Positions 11,450-22,622 of a DNA stretch of 64,000 nt are shown here, in pieces. Source of the stretch: Larus michahellis (taxonomy: Eukaryota > Chordata > Aves > Charadriiformes > Laridae); NCBI RefSeq assembly GCF_964199755.1, contig NC_133898.1, forward strand, positions 105,576,847 to 105,640,846, given 5' to 3'. The first letter of the stretch is position 1. Every line of letters begins with the position of its first letter. The notes under the pieces were generated by a model. That model searched no databases and had not been told where the DNA came from. It saw nothing but the letters and a program-made list of their open reading frames with translations. A program made the translations under genes and the position numbers.

Positions 11450-12200
11450 GCTTTGTTTGCCCTTCTCCTCCTCACCCAGGGCCTCCTGGTGACCCCCAGG
11501 GACCTTCGGCCCTCGCCCACCCGGGAAATGGCCATGCGTGACCCGACCGCTGCCCAGCCTTCCTCCAACCCCTCACAGCCACGACAAGGGAGGGGAAACA
11601 AAATGGAGACGCGGGGCCGGAGCCTCACACGGGGCTTCCCCCTCAGCTCCGACACCCCTCTCCCCGCTCGGCAAGGACGGCAGCCGGGGCCGAGGGGACA
11701 CAGCGCGGGCCCGGATCGCCTCAGCACGGCGAGGGCCGCCCCGCCACGGGGCTTCACTGCTGCGTTACGTATGTACACATAAACATATATAATATACGTT
11801 AAGAGATCGGGGCGGCCCCCTGACGCCCGCGGGTGGAACTCCACGCCGGAGCCAGCGCGACCACGGCACCGGTACCTCCTCAGACTCTTGCGCGCAGCCC
11901 AGCAGCTCCTTCAGCTCCAGCGCCCTACGGGCGACGCTCCGCCCCTCCGCCATAGCACCCGGCCCGCTCAGCCCCCGCCTGCCCCTCTTGTAGCAGCGCC
12001 CGCCCCGCCATAGGCGGTGGAGGGGCCCGGTCCGGCGCTGCCGCAGGGTAGCGGGCTGGCGGCTGCGCCTTTTCCGGTCTCTGCCAGGCTGCAGCGCCGT
12101 CAGCTCCCACACCAGCCTTCTGCCCCTCCGATCCGTCCCAGGCTGCTCACCCGAGCGGAGCGCTGCCCCGGCCCGGCCTCTGAGCTTTTCCCCGGAGAAT
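11450..12200. promoter_or_regulatory. CpG-island promoter of the Elongin-A-like gene
   Basis: GC content and CpG density rise sharply between about 11450 and 12200 compared with the AT-rich flanks, and the start codon at 11953 (minus strand) sits inside. No TATA box is evident at the expected place, which fits a housekeeping CpG-island promoter. The outer edge is cut off by a CR1 copy that begins near 12205. Exact transcription start sites cannot be read from sequence. Several open frames on both strands here are a by-product of high GC content. Confidence 0.75.
11876..11953 (-). CDS. Elongin-A-like gene, first coding exon
   Basis: The start ATG is at 11953 on the minus strand, with G at -3 and G at +4, a good Kozak context. 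It lies inside a CpG island. Twenty-six codons follow (MAEGRSVARRALELKELLGC...), ending at GAG|GTACCG. This donor is weaker than the others. The join to exon 2 is phase 0 and gives a continuous N-terminal helix as in other TFIIS N domains. The reading frame is also open upstream of this ATG into antisense CR1 sequence; I chose this Met because it sits at the expected distance from the domain and in strong context. Intron 1 is long (about 7.2 kb). Product role inferred from family: the large subunit of the Elongin (SIII) complex stimulates Pol II elongation and, with Elongin B/C and CUL5, acts as a ubiquitin ligase. Confidence 0.8.
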
Positions 12201-12204
12201 GCCT

Positions 12205-12910
12205 TGAGAGCAGCCCTGAGGAGAAGGACTTGGAGGTGTTGGTGGATGAAAAGATGGACGTGATCCGTCAATGTGCGCTCGAAGCCCAGAAAGCCAACCG
12301 CATCCTGGGCTGCATCAAAAGAAGCGTGGCCAGCAGATTCAGAGAGGTGATTCTGCCCCTCTGCTCTGATCTTGTGAGACCCCACCTGGAGTACTGTGTC
12401 CAGTTCTGGAGCCCTCAGCACAGGAAAGATATGGACCTGTTGGAACAGGTCCAGAGGAGGTCCAAAAATGATCCGAGGGCTGGAGCACCTCTGCTATGAA
12501 GACAGGCTGAGAGAGCGGGGGTTGTTCAGCCTGGAGAAGAGAAGGCTCTGGGGAGAACTTATAGCAGCTTTCCAGTACCTGAAGGGGGCCTACAAGAAAG
12601 CTGGAGTAAAAAATACCTTTTTACAAGGGTATGTAGTGATAGGACGAGGGGTAATGGCTTCAAACTGGAAGAGGGGAGATTCAGATTAGATATCAGGAAG
12701 AAGTTTTTCACTATGAAGGTGGTGAGGCACTGGAACAGGTTGCCGAGGGAGGTTGTGGATGCCCCATCCCTGGAAGTGTTCAAGGCCAGGCTGGATGGGG
12801 CTTTGAGCAGCCTGGTCTAGTGGGAGGTGTCCCTGCCCATGGCAGAGGGGTTGGAACTAGATGATCTTTAAGGTCCCTTTCAACCCAAACCATTCTGTGA
12901 TTCTATGATT
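12205..12910 (+). mobile_element. CR1 LINE fragment (3' end, 5'-truncated)
   Basis: The copy starts GAGAGCAGCCCTGAGGAGAA and carries the C-terminal part of the CR1 reverse transcriptase ORF (peptides such as [11 protein letters not shown] and [13 protein letters not shown]) with frameshifts. It ends in the CR1 3' tail, CATTCTGTGATTCTATGATT. It lies about 250 bp upstream of the Elongin-A-like start codon, in the opposite orientation to that gene. Non-functional as a LINE. Confidence 0.93.
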
Positions 12911-13085
12911 TCACGGACGGGGGTCAATGGTCAGGGCCCGAACCATGCCGGGGCCCTCCTGAGAGGTGGTGCAGACAGATGTGTCCTGAGGCTGGGCCCG
13001 AGCTCTGGTCAGCAGTCCCACAGAGCCAGGCACAGCCAGCAGGGACTGACCCAAAGTGGCTGTTCCCTGCCGGGCTGTTGGCTCA

Positions 13086-13795
13086 TCACAGAATCACAGA
13101 ATTGTAGGGGTTGTCAGAGATCATCTAGTCCAACCCCCCTGCCAAACCAGATTCATCTAGAGCAGGTTGCACAGGAACGTGTCCAGGCAGGTTTTGAGAT
13201 CTCCAGAGTTGGAGACTCCACCACCTCTCTGGGCAGCCTGTTCCAGTGCTCTGCCACCCTCAAAGGAAAGAAGTTTTTCCTCATGTTGAGATGGAATTTC
13301 CTGTGTTCCGGTTTGTGCCCGTTGCCCCTTGTCCTGTCGCTGGGCATGACTGAAAAGAGTCTGGCCCCGGCCTTTTGACACCTGCCCTTTAGATATTTAT
13401 AAGCATTGATGAGATCCCCTCTCAGTCTTCTCCAGGCTAAACAGACCCAGGTCTCTCAGCCTTTCCTCATAAGAGAGCTGCTCCAGTCCCTTGATCATCT
13501 TTGTAGCCCTCCGCTGGACTCTCTCCAGCAGTTCCTGGTCCTTCTTGAAGTGGGGAGCCCAGAACTGGACACAGTACTCCAGATGTGGCCTCACCAGGGC
13601 AGAGTAGAGGGGGAGGATGACCTCCCTCAACCTGCTGGCCATGCTCTTTTTAATGCACCCCAGGAGACCATTGGCCTTCTTGGCCTCGAGGGCACATTGC
13701 TGGCTCATGGTCATCCTGTTGTACACCCGGACTCCCAGGCCCCTCTCTGCAGAGCTGCTTTCCAGCGGGTCAACCCCTCACCTGTTCTGATAGCA
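13086..13795 (-). mobile_element. CR1 LINE fragment (3' end, 5'-truncated), minus strand
   Basis: It begins on the plus strand with the reverse complement of the CR1 tail (CACAGAATCACAGAATTG) followed by the typical CATCTAGTCCAACCCC. It reads leftward as CR1 ORF2 C-terminus ([41 protein letters not shown]), broken into more than one frame. Its 3' end faces the 3' end of the neighbouring plus-strand copy, with about 175 bp between them. Confidence 0.93.
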
Positions 13796-14424
13796 AGGCC
13801 AAGCCCATAAAGGCATGACTGTGCCCGCAGGCATGCTGCTGCAGTCCTAACCTGCAGGTGAAGGCAGTGAAGGCAGCATTCAGGCTGAAGAGGGCATCCT
13901 TTTCTATCGTTCCTGCCTTATTTACAGCCTGATAGCTAATGCTTTTTTTTTGCTTTTTTTTTTTTTTTTTTTTTTGAGGGGGACAGAGCGCTTTTGGGTC
14001 CTGCGACTTTCAGTGTAGCTCCTCTGGATTACCTAAGGTCACAAAAAACATAGGGCAGGGAATCGGTCTTTGGTGCTGCGGCAACTGTGTAGTTGAAACA
14101 GGAGCTCTGCCATGGAGCTTGCTGGGGCTGAGCATGTGCGTGAAAGGCTCCAAGCTGAATGAGTCCCTCCTAAAAAAATCTGTGTTTGCATTATCTCCAC
14201 GGAAGTTAATGTAGGTATAATTAAAATAGATATCTAGAACACCTTTCACTCTTTAAAGCAGTGTTTTGGGGAAGTGTTTAAAAGAGTGTATCCAGTCTGA
14301 ATTACAGGGGAAATTCAAGTAGGCAAAAGTCTGGTATTTGCATGTTAGGGTTACTGCTCTTGCAAAATAGATCTTATTACAGCTTGGCACAGCATATAGC
14401 AAATTATCAGCAGAGAAACCAAAA

Positions 14425-14535
14425 TAGCTGGCAGTGCAATACAGTAGGTAAGGCGCTCAGGTTGCGTATGGAAAAAACAGATCTAGGTCCCTGTTGCAGA
14501 CTGGATCTCCAGTTCCCATGCTCATCTTTGATTTC
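14425..14535 (+). repeat. Possible old tRNA-derived SINE (MIR-like) remnant
   Basis: The phrase TACAGTAGGTAAGGCGCTCAG looks like a degenerate tRNA A-box head. It is followed by CAGATCTAGGTCCCTGTTGC, resembling the segment that follows the B box in amniote MIR-type SINEs. The match is weak and only part of the element is visible. Confidence 0.25.
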
Positions 14536-16502
14536 ACAGAAATAAGTAACTCATCTTCACAGTGTGTAGAGACTTCATCAACCCTACCTTAAAATCGGCT
14601 ACCCGCAACTAGTTACTCTTTCTTTATTTTTCTGACTCTAATAATACGAAATTACTTATACCAAGTGGCATTTATACAGAAGAAATCTTGGAAGAGATTC
14701 AGCCCACACCAGCATTATGGTTAAGGTAATCTTTGAGTAGAGAAATTAAGGCTTAGATTTTCATATGGATTATACAATTGAAGTTGGGTTTCCCATATGT
14801 TGTTTGAAAGCCTTAATTATCAAGTTACTGGGTTTTCTGGGATGAGGAATATCTCCTTGCTGCACTTCTGACCAGTTATTCTGAAAGATTATGATTTCAT
14901 GCCAGTGAAGAAGAAGAAAACATTTAAAATCTCAAAAACCTTCCTAGAACAAGAAAAATGTTTCTAGCCCAGATCTAACTGTGGCATTTCTTATATCACC
15001 TGTCATAACTTTGGCAGAGGAAAGAATTCCAAGTTTACTTGGTCCTTCACAACTGCTGGCCAATGCAGATCGTTAACGAGGATCTGTTCATTTGGCATGG
15101 ATGCGGGACTCCTGTTAGGAAGAAGTGGGGTTGCCACACACAAAAATATAGCTCTAATAATTGCTCTGTCACTACATGCTCGAGAGCTGTGTTGTGCCAT
15201 CAGCTCCTCTCCGAGGCTTGCAAGCTGTCATCTCATCCCTAGGGTCCTCTCCATGCACTGTCAGTACTCGGTGAGTTGCTGAGGAAAGAGGGAAACCAGA
15301 AAGAGAAATAGGCTTTGTATGAGCTAAGGAGAAGAGCTAGGGGAGAGTTTCAGGGGGTGGACCGATGTGAGAGGCTTGGCTGGGCAAAATCAGGCAATGA
15401 ACTGGGAGCAAGTGCATGAGGACTGGGGGAGGTCTGAGTGACCCGCCTGGGGTTGGGTGTCTTGCTGAACACATTTCTTCAAAGCCACCTTCTGTGAAAT
15501 CAGGGCCAGTGCATTTGATCCTAAATAGCAGTAGTTTGTACGTTTACTCAGCAGCTTAAAAAAAAAACCAGTTTCTTTTCCATCTTTGTACTGAAAAGTC
15601 TGCAATTCCAACTGAAATTCAATATTCTTTCACAGTTATCTGCATAAGGAGCTTCAGCCTTCCTAAAGGTATTATTGTTGTGATTACTCAATACATTCAG
15701 ACTAATGCATTTAAAGATATTTTTCTCAACTATTTATGATAGTGAACTAAGTATGGGCTTTGGGGGTGTGTAGTATTTGGATGAGCATACACAAAGGGCT
15801 CAGAGCAAACAAAGCAGTCACGGTCTAAAGCTGCGCCTGAGTTTTGTTGACATCTTTAGTTGGCCAAGGTAGATCTCCATGTGGCAATGGCTGGGACGCT
15901 TGCATTCCACCAACAAATCAAAACATGTTGACTTCAAAGAAAAGGCTTTACGTTTTCCAGAAAGGCTGCAATAATGTTTGTGCATGGATTAGAAAAGATG
16001 GTTATAATTGCCTTAAGGCCTATCTTTGGTGAAAGAACAATGTTCCCTATTGCTGATTCTGACTCGTGCACATGGAACAAATAGTAACAATTATTCTTGT
16101 TTATTGGGCTCTTGAAAGGTTTGTGCTTTTTTTCCACTAAAAATGTTGAAACATTACTACATGACTTGCTACGGCTGCGTGCATTGATAGTATTGTCCTT
16201 AGTCACTCACATAGACCAGTTGACTATGGAGCAAATTAAGTATTTTTTCACCAAGATTCGCTTATACCTAAAAGGATGCATCTTGACAGGTTTAAAATAT
16301 TGCCAAAAATGTGCTACCCCCTCTTTTAACTGTGATGATAATTCATAACTTGATTGCAAGGACTTCAATCAATATAAAAGTATTTTACAGTAATTAGTTT
16401 CTATGTCATTGGAAAGGAAATAAGCAGAAAGATAACAGGTCATTTTCAAGATACAAAGGAAACAATGTTAAGCATATCTGAAAATTTAAAAATTTATTAA
16501 AT

Positions 16503-16544
16503 CAAAGTTTGATTTTAAAAATCAAAGTTTGATTTTAAAAAAAT
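16503..16544. repeat. Two copies of a 21-bp near-palindromic unit
   Basis: ATCAAAGTTTGATTTTAAAA occurs twice in tandem. Each copy is centred on the near-palindrome AATCAAAGTTTGATT. A small local duplication in AT-rich DNA. Confidence 0.8.
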
Positions 16545-18432
16545 GTGTCATGATCTGCAGCTAATCCTGGTAATGGTTATTTTTTAAAACACTTTGTTAT
16601 GGGCAAATTAATGGAAATTGAGAGTGACTAGTTCCCAGACCAGCTTGCATGACACATAATAGCCAAGTATGCCATCAGTTGTCCTCTGATCTTGAAGACC
16701 GAGTAACTAAAGGTTTTGTGGGTTTTGCCCTAATGTACAACCAAAGTTTCAGAACTATGGGAGATGTTTGATTGCGTCAGCGTTATTACATTGAGTCATC
16801 AAGGCATGCCCCACAAGATGGTTATCTCTATACTGCGCAGCTCAAAGCATGTTCAGCATTTTCAGGAAATTAGAAATTAGTTTTGTATTTTCAGTGAGGA
16901 TATTTCCCCATTGTGTTGTTTGTTTTTTTTAACAGTGAATCATATAAGGGTGTTGGAAACACATTTGTAGAGACTGCATAAGATTTAAATTTATTTTACA
17001 ATGTGCTAGTAAATTTTAAAGGTATGGTATGAAAATTAGAATAATCCTTTATTTTCTACAGATCATGATAGTGTATTCATTCTGGAGAAGAAGAGTCCCC
17101 TTTATCAAAAAAAAAACCTAACTGAAAAATAACAAAAGAAAAAAAAGATATTATTTCTCTGAAAAATGTTGGGTTTTGAGGACATCTTAAAATTATAAAA
17201 ATTGATAGAAGTCTGGGCATGAGCTGTTAGAACAGGGAACACTGAGTAACTCAGGTTCATTAGTGTTTATATGTTTGGGAGTCTTCTTTTAGAAATATGC
17301 CTGTTCTATCTACAAAAGCTTTTTTTACAAGTTTTTTACAGGTTAATTTTACAAGTTCCTCAAACTCATGAAGCACAGTGGGGAATATATTCTTCGTGTA
17401 AAAATCATTACAGCTGATCCTTTTAAGGCGGAGTTTCAAAAAAAGTTAAGGATAATTGTCCGTGTAAGGAATTTTATAATTATGTTGAACTGGTAAACTA
17501 AAATATATTGAAATGTGTTAAGGTGATGATAGCAGTCATCCTACATATTGAGTTGATGTTATACTGAGTTATATATTTGAGGCAATAGGGATCTAATAGT
17601 ATAGTAAGGAGAAGTTCCTAAAATATGTCCTAAAATAATGCTTTGTCCTTATTTTTTCACAGCTATGTCCCTGTTGTTCGCAAGGAAAGTTTGTTACCTT
17701 GGTGCTGTTGGGAGAGCTTGGCTTCATGTCCATCTCTGTCACTCTAATTTCACATGTTTTATCGACTATAATTCCCTATTCTGTTTTTTTCATTTTTACT
17801 TTGTAACTTTTTGTAACTCCACTAGCACAGAGATGGCCTATTGTTCAAAACGACAAGTGTTATTTTGCAGCAGTAGTTGTAATAGCCCATCTGAGCCTGG
17901 AGGTAATCCAATAAATCTACCAGATGAAGCATTACACAAAGTACAGCCAAGAGAAAATCTTTCCTTTCTCTGACTTCCATTTCCCCAATATCCTTCCCTT
18001 CCCGTGCAGTCACTCACACCCCTTTTATCTCTCCCGTGGGAGAGATTCTCCTGGGATGTGGAGGTTTGGCTTTATATTATTCCTGAGGTTGTCTGGCAAG
18101 AGGTGGAGGTAAAAAAGGGTGTATGGTATAATCCACAAGTTAGGATACCTTCTTGCAAGACACAAGATCGATGCTCACGTCTCTTTGCAAATATATCAGA
18201 GGATGTAAGCCAGTATCCTTGAAAGCTGAGGCAAGTCTTTATGGAAGCAGCAACCTAATTCCAAGAAATAGGACATGGCTGTGAATCCCCATCAGCCTGT
18301 CTCCTTCTCTCTGCCCAGAGTTAAGTATGGAAATCCTAAGAAAGTGGAACTAAAGTGCCACCTTTTCCTTGGCATTTCCTGCTGGTTATTTCGGATCATG
18401 GGATAATATCATTGGTTTGTGTTGGAAGAGAC

Positions 18433-18655
18433 CAAAGAATGGTTTGGGTTGGAAGGGACCTTCAAAGATCATCTAGTCCAAACCCCCTGCCATGGGACAT
18501 CTTTCAGTAGGTCAGGGTGCTCAAAGCCCCATCCGTCCTGTCCTTGAACACTTCCAGCAACATCCACAGCTTCTCTAGGCAACCTGTTCCACTGTCTCAC
18601 CACCCTCATCGCAAAAAATATCTTTCTTATGTCCAATCTAAACCTGTCCCCCTCT
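18433..18655 (-). mobile_element. CR1 LINE fragment, minus strand
   Basis: The plus strand reads CCAAAGAATGGTTTGGGTTG then GGGACCTTCAAAGATCATC, the reverse complement of a CR1 3' end. The reverse-transcriptase C-terminal peptide RKIFFAMRVVRQWNRLPREAV can be read leftward. Truncated at about 220 bp. Confidence 0.88.
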
Positions 18656-21416
18656 CTGAGCATACTGGCTTTCACCCAGGTACCCAATTTTGGGGCGGGG
18701 AACCCAGTGGTCCACACTTAGATGGTACAATTATTGCTTGCTGTGGATCTACCTACTATATTCACGTTCCCCTCTCTTTGCTCCCTTGTACCTCTGCATT
18801 TGGAGGGTCCAGGCTTGTCCCCCGGGTTTACGGAGGCCAGGCAGCCTGGGGAAGCTGAGCTCCCGTGGCTGGGCAGAGGCAGGGAGCGAGGCACGGAGAG
18901 GAGGGGTCATTTTAAAGAGCACCCGAGCGCAGGCTCCAGTCTCTTTTGCTGACTGTGACAGCAAAGCGTCACACTGGAAACCACAAGGTGGGACTTACCA
19001 AGTGGCCTGTGATCTTTCTCTCTCTTTTTTACCACACTTCCTCTCTTTTTGTCTTCTCATTTTTCCAAGGAAGAGGCATTTTCACTGACAGCTTCTTGGA
19101 CAGTTCTGGGACACCCTTTTTCTGAGGAGGGTAAGGGGTTTTTTAACTCCTCACTTTGATAGTGGTTAGAAGTAACATTTTAAAGGAGGGGGGAAGGTTG
19201 GTTGTTTGAATGCATTGTTTTGGGACCCTGAGTGTCCTTAGGCATGATTTTTTCTTAAGCTAAAATAAATTAGGTGAAAGCAAATGGCTATAGAAAACCA
19301 AATCATGCAGGGCTTTCAAAGTTCAGTCACTTGGATTTATGATGGCATCGTTTGATTTGTTTCACTGTTTTTGCATGTCTTGTCACGTATGTGCTTATAC
19401 ACTAAACCAGTTGCTCGTATTTCTGCTGATAGAAAAGTGTTTTTCACAAAAAAACTTTGGGGAGTGGACATTTTTGAACAGAGAGCTTAAAATGTCATAT
19501 ATTTAAATGAGCTCAGCAATGATGCAGCGAGACAATAAACGTTAAGTGCTGCAGGTATTAAAATTTTTAAGTTATGGGTCTCTCAAAATATTTAGAAACA
19601 CAAATATGACTGCCAAAAAGAATACGCCCTTGCCAACTATAAAGCTGTGGCTATTAATATGCAAAGCTATAAGTACGTGAGTAACATGCAAAAACATCCG
19701 GAAGTTTAATTTTGCTTTTATTCTATGTCAAGAAACATATGTGACACTTGTGGTAGCGTAGTTTTTTTGCCAAAAACTTGCATTAGACCACAAAAGTATA
19801 CTAAAACACCAGCTATACCTTCGTTTGAACCTGTCTTAAAATGGCAAGCTGCTGGGAGGTTGCTATTCTGGGAGGTGACTCTGATGGGTCTCAACAGATG
19901 GAGCTCCTGGAATGCAGCCGGAGCGGGGGGAGCCAGGCAGCAGCTGACCCCCGCGCTGGCACACCGACATTTTGGGGATCGCGGCTCACGTCAGTGACAC
20001 TTTTCGGCACACATGGCCTTCTCCCTCGCCTGCTCTGCACACGGTCGTCACCCAGCAGCAAAAAAATAAAATAAAAAATCCTGGTGCTCACAGGCAGCAG
20101 CCATTCCTTTCTATAACTGAATTCACGTTTTGTTATGTGCTGTGTGCTTAAGGAAAAATTGATGTGCTGAGATTTTAGACTGAAATACTACTGGAATTTT
20201 TTTTATTAAAAGTTACCTAAAATAATCCAGTTGTTTTATGGTTTATGTTAGGTAGCATGTCTTCATGAATGAGAGCAAGCATCTCAGAGAAAATTAGCTG
20301 GTGTAAATTGTTTTAAAATCAATGGATATATTGAAGATAAATGCTATATTTGAATGCTGATCTCAGCGATTCTCTTTTAACTGTGTTGCTGAAGATCAGT
20401 GCTTTCCGTCAAGGTGTATTTGCATATACATACATTTATTTGCAATAGCTCCTTTGAAAATTACCTAGGGGCCATCTGACATTGCATTTGACAAAAACTT
20501 GGCCCTTCATTTCAGCAAGAGCTGGAACTTGCCTCGAGTTGATAAGTCTAATTCGAATATCCGTTCTAACAAAATGGGAGTAATTCTTACCCTTCACACA
20601 TACAGAACTTGTTTAAAATAACACACCCTGCTAGTATTTGCGTGACGTTTTTCTCAAATAAAAGTTAGACAAAATCCTAAATGTAGGATTGTGTTTCAAA
20701 TTACTGATATTGAAAAGCAAGCAAAGTGTGCTATGAGTAGAATGCATTTGTAAATCTGACATGGGAAGTAGAATATCATCAGTCTAGAAAATCAAAAGTT
20801 ACAAAAACCTGGAAGCAATTTGGAGCAGATACTAAATCTAAAATCAACACTACATCATACTAAAATTCACTTTGTATTTATGTCTTGTGTTGCCTCTTTT
20901 TTTAAAGAATTTCTCTCACTCTTATTATTTCCTGGTCGAATTCTGATCTTGCCTGTAAGTCTGTACTAGCCCTGGAGTAAGGATGAGCAAAGCTGGGGGC
21001 CCATATCTTTCCTACGCTTCAGACTAATGAATTCATATCTAAAGCCTGGCTGCTTTAAATATATATTTACAAGATTTTATGCTCTGACAAAGTCATTTAA
21101 TGTTTAGAAAGAGAATTTAACTCTTTGAATGTGGTGACAATAGGGGAATGTTATTTTTATGATCTTGTTATTAAAAAACGGAATTCTTTTTAGGTGTTGT
21201 AGGTGTATTCTTCACAATGTGAGTATCCATTGTTATTAATAAGCATCCACACTACAATCTAGGACAGTATAATAGCTCTTAGGAAGATATATTATCCTGT
21301 CTGTTGTGGTTTTGTGGCCTTTATATGTATTGACAAAGGTTAGATTTGTTGCATAATCATTCTGCTATTAAATTTCACTACTGCAGTGTCGCTCTAAATG
21401 TTTTAATTTTATTTTT
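18656..21416. other. Upstream flank or intron 1 of KLHL31
   Basis: No coding exon seen. A GC-richer patch at about 19840-20070 contains CAGCTG E-box motifs and a few CpGs, and MEF2-like AT-rich elements (CTATTAATA) lie just upstream near 19650. It is one candidate for the KLHL31 muscle promoter or non-coding exon 1, but nothing in the sequence proves it. The rest is AT-rich. Confidence 0.4.
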
Positions 21417-21450
21417 AGCAAGCCCTTGGCTGTAATATTTCATTGCAGTC
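21417..21450 (+). promoter_or_regulatory. KLHL31: Probable splice acceptor and 5'UTR of KLHL31 exon 2
   Basis: TTTTAATTTTATTTTTAG ends at 21418 and forms a good polypyrimidine-AG acceptor 32 bp before the ATG. A second AG (CATTGCAG) at 21447-21448 is also possible. This fits the family gene structure, with a non-coding first exon and the ATG early in exon 2. Confidence 0.6.
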
Positions 21451-22622
21451 ATGGCCCCTAAGAAGAAGAATGTGAAGAAGAACAAAGCAGATATCAATGA
21501 AATGACTATCATTGTAGAAGATGGCCCCCTCAGTAAACTAAATGTCTTGAATGGACTCTTAGATGGAGGAAATGGTTTCAGCTGCATCTCATCTGAAGTT
21601 TCCGACCCATCATATAGCCCAAATCTCTTGGAAGGACTAAGCAGAATGAGACAAGAAAATTTTCTTTGTGATTTGACTATCAGTACCAAAACCAAATCCT
21701 TCAGTGTTCATAAGGTGGTGATGGCTTCAAGCAGTGACTACTTTCATAACATCTTAAAGAAAGATCCCTCCATTCAACGAGTAGACCTCAATGACGTATC
21801 CCCGTTGGGTCTAGCTACTGTTATCACCTATGCTTACACTGGAAAACTTACTCTCTCACTTTATACAATAGGTAGTATTATTTCCACAGCAATTTATCTG
21901 CAGATTCACACCCTTGTAAAGATGTGCTGTGATTTTCTGATCCAAGAAATCAATGTTGAGAATTGTATGTACGTGGCCAATATTGCAGAAACATATGGAC
22001 TAAAAACAACTAAGGAAGCAGCACACAAGTTTATTAGAGACAACTTCATTGAATTTTCAGAAACGGATCAGTTCTTAAAACTTACTTTTGATCAGATTAA
22101 CGAACTTCTTGCAGATGACGACTTGCAGTTGCCTTCTGAAATTGTTGCATTCCAGATTGCAATAAAATGGCTGGAATTTGACCAAAAAAGAGTAAAGTTT
22201 GCTGCCGATCTCTTAGGTAACATCCGCTTTGGTACCATCTCAGCTCAAGACCTTGTCAATTATGTTCAAACTGTGCCAAGAATGATGCAAGATGCTGACT
22301 GCCATAAGCTCCTAGTGGATGCCATGAACTATCATTTGCTTCCCTACCACCAGAATACACTGCAGTCCAGAAGAACGAGGATCCGTGGAGGTTTCAGAGT
22401 CTTAGTTACTGTAGGGGGACGTCCTGCGCTAACAGAAAAGTCTCTTAGCAGAGACATCTTGTACAGAGATCCGGAAAATGGATGGAAAAAGCTGAGTGAA
22501 ATGCCTGCTAAAAGTTTTAATCAGTGTGTGACGGTGATGGATGGATTTCTCTATGTGGCTGGTGGGGAAGACCAGAACGATGCCAGGAACCAAGCTAAGC
22601 ATGCAGTCAGCAATTTCTGCAG
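21451..22622 (+). CDS. KLHL31: KLHL31 exon 2: N-terminus, BTB, BACK and first Kelch repeat
   Basis: It encodes residues 1-390 and two bases of codon 391, with donor TGCAG|GTAACG at 22622. The start [20 protein letters not shown] matches human KLHL31 almost exactly. A Lys-rich N-terminus is followed by a BTB domain (about residues 63-167, with [14 protein letters not shown] and the dimer and CUL3-binding face), a BACK domain (about 172-275) and the start of the six-bladed Kelch propeller (from about 317, VTVGG...). KLHL31 is a BTB-Kelch substrate adaptor for CUL3 ubiquitin ligase. It is strongly expressed in skeletal and cardiac muscle; published work links it to filamin C turnover, muscle integrity and, in chick somites, modulation of Wnt signalling. 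With exon 3 the total is 634 residues, the same as the human protein. No frameshift or missing motif is seen. Confidence 0.98.

Larger units (their letters stand above)
4647..11875 (-). other. Intron 1 of the Elongin-A-like gene
   Basis: About 7.2 kb of AT-rich intron. It holds an A-rich low-complexity tract (about 8566-8640), a decayed antisense CR1 (about 8860-9500), a short tandem TTACTATA tract (about 10081-10105), and a poly-A run near 11308-11330. The right end becomes GC-rich as it enters the CpG island. Small open frames in it look like chance. A separate short or non-coding gene cannot be excluded. Confidence 0.65.
13796..18432. other. Intergenic DNA, AT-rich
   Basis: No supported gene. 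Contents noted: a pure T tract at about 13949-13974, a possible tRNA-derived SINE remnant near 14425-14535, and a 21-bp near-palindromic unit present twice at 16503-16544. Short open frames (up to about 110 codons) show no family resemblance. An unseen non-coding first exon of KLHL31 could lie anywhere between here and 21418. Confidence 0.6.

Noticed and set aside
11134-11844. Several overlapping open frames on both strands near 11.1-11.8 kb
   Set aside because: Explained by GC-rich promoter sequence and a poly-A run; no homologue recognised.
12017-12499. 160-codon open frame overlapping the CpG island
   Set aside because: Its second half is CR1 ORF2 sequence and its first half is GC-rich 5' flank; chance fusion, not a gene.
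13949-13974. Long pure T run as a terminator or LINE poly-A tail
   Set aside because: CR1 elements end in an octamer-like tail rather than poly-A, and no Pol III gene precedes it; treated as a homopolymer.
12954-21418. LRRC1 exons, expected next to KLHL31 from human gene order
   Set aside because: No leucine-rich-repeat coding sequence was seen on either strand.
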